21,291 nt of DNA from a virus. This document shows, piece after piece, positions 20,399-21,291 of the stretch. Below the pieces are notes generated by a model. That model searched no databases and was not told the DNA's origin. It saw only the letters and a list, made by a program, of their open reading frames with translations. The translations under genes were made by a program, and so were the position numbers. The stretch lies in IMG/VR virus record IMGVR_UViG_3300045970_000708, positions 1 to 21,291 of that record; one strand, given 5' to 3'. Each line of letters begins with the position of its first letter. The stretch's first letter is position 1.

Positions 20399-21061
20399 TC
20401 AGCCCTTCGCCGCCAGCCGCAGCCGCTCGGCCCGCGCCGGGTCCGCCTTGGCTATCTGGCCCTGCTCGGTCAGGTTGAAATGCTCCTTGCCCCACGGGTT
20501 ACGTTCCGCCCCGCCCGCGCCCTGCGGCGCGCCGGAACCGGCCGGCCCAGCCTTCGCCAGGTACGGCTTCTGCGCCAACAGTTCGGCGACCGCCTCGGCC
20601 ACGGCCTTCCCGCCTATCGTCACCACGCCGTTCTCCACCTTCGCCTTGTTGCCCAACAGCGCCTGCACCACATCCGGGTCGACCGCATGCGTCGCCGCCA
20701 TGATCAAGGCCTGGCTGACCGTCAACCGCTCCGTCTCCGCCTTGGCCTGCGCCAGTTCGACGGTGCGCTGGTCCAGCAGCTTGGCCGACTCGCCCTTGGC
20801 CTTCGCCTGCTCGGTCTGGAATTCGTCAAACGTCGCATGGCCCGTGGCCTGTTTGAAGCGCTCGGCAAACTCGTTGGACTGTTTTTGCAGCGCCTTGGCG
20901 ATTTCCGCCTGGATGTCGGGCGCGGGGGGTGTTGCGGGAGGGGTGGGTGTCGGATTTGGGGTTGGGGGTGTGGCGGGCGGGGTTGCCCCGCCGCCGTCGC
21001 CCTCCGCCATCGACAGGTGCAGGAATAGCAAAAGGGTGATAAATGGGAATCGCTTCAGCAT
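20399..21061 (-). CDS. scaffold protein with a signal-like N-terminus
   Basis: This 220-residue protein precedes the capsid gene and has the make-up of a phage scaffold: a helical region with QKQSNEFAERFKQATGHATF, then RTVELAQAKAETERLTVSQA (residues about 52-120), a compact part VDPDVVQALLGNKAKVENGV, GKAVAEAVAELLAQKPYL, and a C-terminal flexible and helical tail that would contact the capsid. Residues about 24-48 are a proline-rich linker. The first 18 residues (MLKRFPFITLLLFLHLSM) look like a signal peptide or membrane anchor. ATG 21061 has ACGGAG 6 bases upstream; an internal ATG at 21010 lacks a ribosome binding site. That site is buried in an 11-bp stem (21068-21114). Gene order and domain pattern make the scaffold call good. 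Confidence 0.75.
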   Translation of the reverse strand: MLKRFPFITLLLFLHLSMAEGDGGGATPPATPPTPNPTPTPPATPPAPDIQAEIAKALQKQSNEFAERFKQATGHATFDEFQTEQAKAKGESAKLLDQRTVELAQAKAETERLTVSQALIMAATHAVDPDVVQALLGNKAKVENGVVTIGGKAVAEAVAELLAQKPYLAKAGPAGSGAPQGAGGAERNPWGKEHFNLTEQGQIAKADPARAERLRLAAKG

Positions 21062-21067
21062 GGAAGT

Positions 21068-21114
21068 CTCCGTTACAGGGTGTGGGGTATCGTGTCGATG
21101 CCACTGTAACGGAG
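21068..21114 (-). promoter_or_regulatory. hairpin burying the scaffold ribosome binding site
   Basis: On the minus strand, CTCCGTTACAG (21114-21104) pairs perfectly over 11 bp with CTGTAACGGAG (21078-21068), with a 25-base loop. The second arm ends in ACGGAG, the Shine-Dalgarno of the scaffold gene, whose ATG follows six bases later. When folded, ribosomes could not reach the site. This would allow control by temperature, by a bound protein or by translation of the upstream gene. Confidence 0.6.
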
Positions 21115-21169
21115 TTGCCTAAAGTTGGGAATGCCGTCCGGGGAAGGCAACAACCGGGGATGGCATCAC

Positions 21170-21198
21170 GGATAACACCCCTCCCAGGGGTGTTATCC
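21170..21198. repeat. 29-bp palindromic element (copy 2)
   Basis: GGATAACACCCCT (21170-21182) and AGGGGTGTTATCC (21186-21198) are perfectly complementary around CCC. It lies 5 bases after the stop of the partial gene at the right edge. The copy at 15464-15492 differs by one base in an arm plus the centre. No T-run follows on the minus strand. Confidence 0.85.
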
Positions 21199-21203
21199 TT
21201 AGG

Positions 21204-21291
21204 TCAATCCTCGAAATAACGGCAGGCGGGGGAACCGGCCTTGATGTCGGTTCCGGGCCCGCCGGTCCACTGAGCCCGTATCAGGTAGCAT
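21204..21291 (-). CDS. C-terminal end of an unknown late gene (partial)
   Basis: On the minus strand a reading frame enters from the right edge and ends with TGA at 21204-21206. Its 28 visible codons read CYLIRAQWTGGPGTDIKAGS then PACRYFED. Balanced composition and a stop just before a palindromic element suggest a true gene end. It would be the late gene before the scaffold. Too little is visible to name it. The stretch 21115-21169, between the palindrome and the scaffold hairpin, shows nothing recognisable. Confidence 0.45.
   Translation of the reverse strand, partial: CYLIRAQWTGGPGTDIKAGSPACRYFED

Overview
The window is the late (virion) half of a tailed-phage genome or prophage, joined to an integration and regulation segment. 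It is GC-rich, with dense, overlapping, translationally coupled genes. The organisation is that of a siphovirus in a Gram-negative, probably gammaproteobacterial, host. The host call is an inference, as no host gene is visible. No terminase, portal, lysis or replication gene lies in the window. The terminase and portal would be expected beyond the right end, because the late operon runs right to left on the minus strand.

Left part (1-1229, plus strand): a sigma70-type promoter drives an apparently leaderless Cro/YdaS-like repressor. A ribbon-helix-helix-like protein, a small unknown protein and possibly a 36-residue peptide follow, and then an AlpA-type small DNA-binding protein. A P4-type tyrosine integrase (1232-2506, minus) converges on the AlpA-like gene with only 2 bases between the stops.

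Junction (2507-2806): about 300 bases without a convincing gene, but with three kinds of ordered sequence. There are seven 10-bp repeats ending in ATGCGACA (4+3, exactly one helical turn apart), six GGGTACACCC-type sites (two as 12-bp-spaced pairs), and a perfect 11-bp inverted repeat around a 7-bp spacer. This resembles a complete attachment site with arm-type and core-type sites.

Late operon (minus strand, in transcription order from the right edge): end of an unknown gene (21204-21291), scaffold, major capsid protein, a YGPK-module protein, a coiled-coil protein, a gp10-like tail-completion protein, an unknown protein, tail terminator, a small unknown protein that overlaps the next gene by 131 bases, tail tube protein with YGPK insertions, tail assembly chaperone with a probable -1 frameshift extension, tape measure protein, two tail-tip proteins, a tail fibre-like protein, a LamG-type receptor-binding candidate, a small fibre protein, a repeat-bearing tail hub, and a 76-residue protein.

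The most unusual property is that nearly every sizeable gap in the late operon holds a palindromic repeat element. Three families have at least two members each: a 33-bp palindrome found between genes and also in frame inside the tape measure gene; a 29-bp palindrome that overlaps or closely follows stop codons; and REP-like hairpins with covarying stems. Also notable is an 11-bp stem that buries the ribosome binding site of the scaffold gene.
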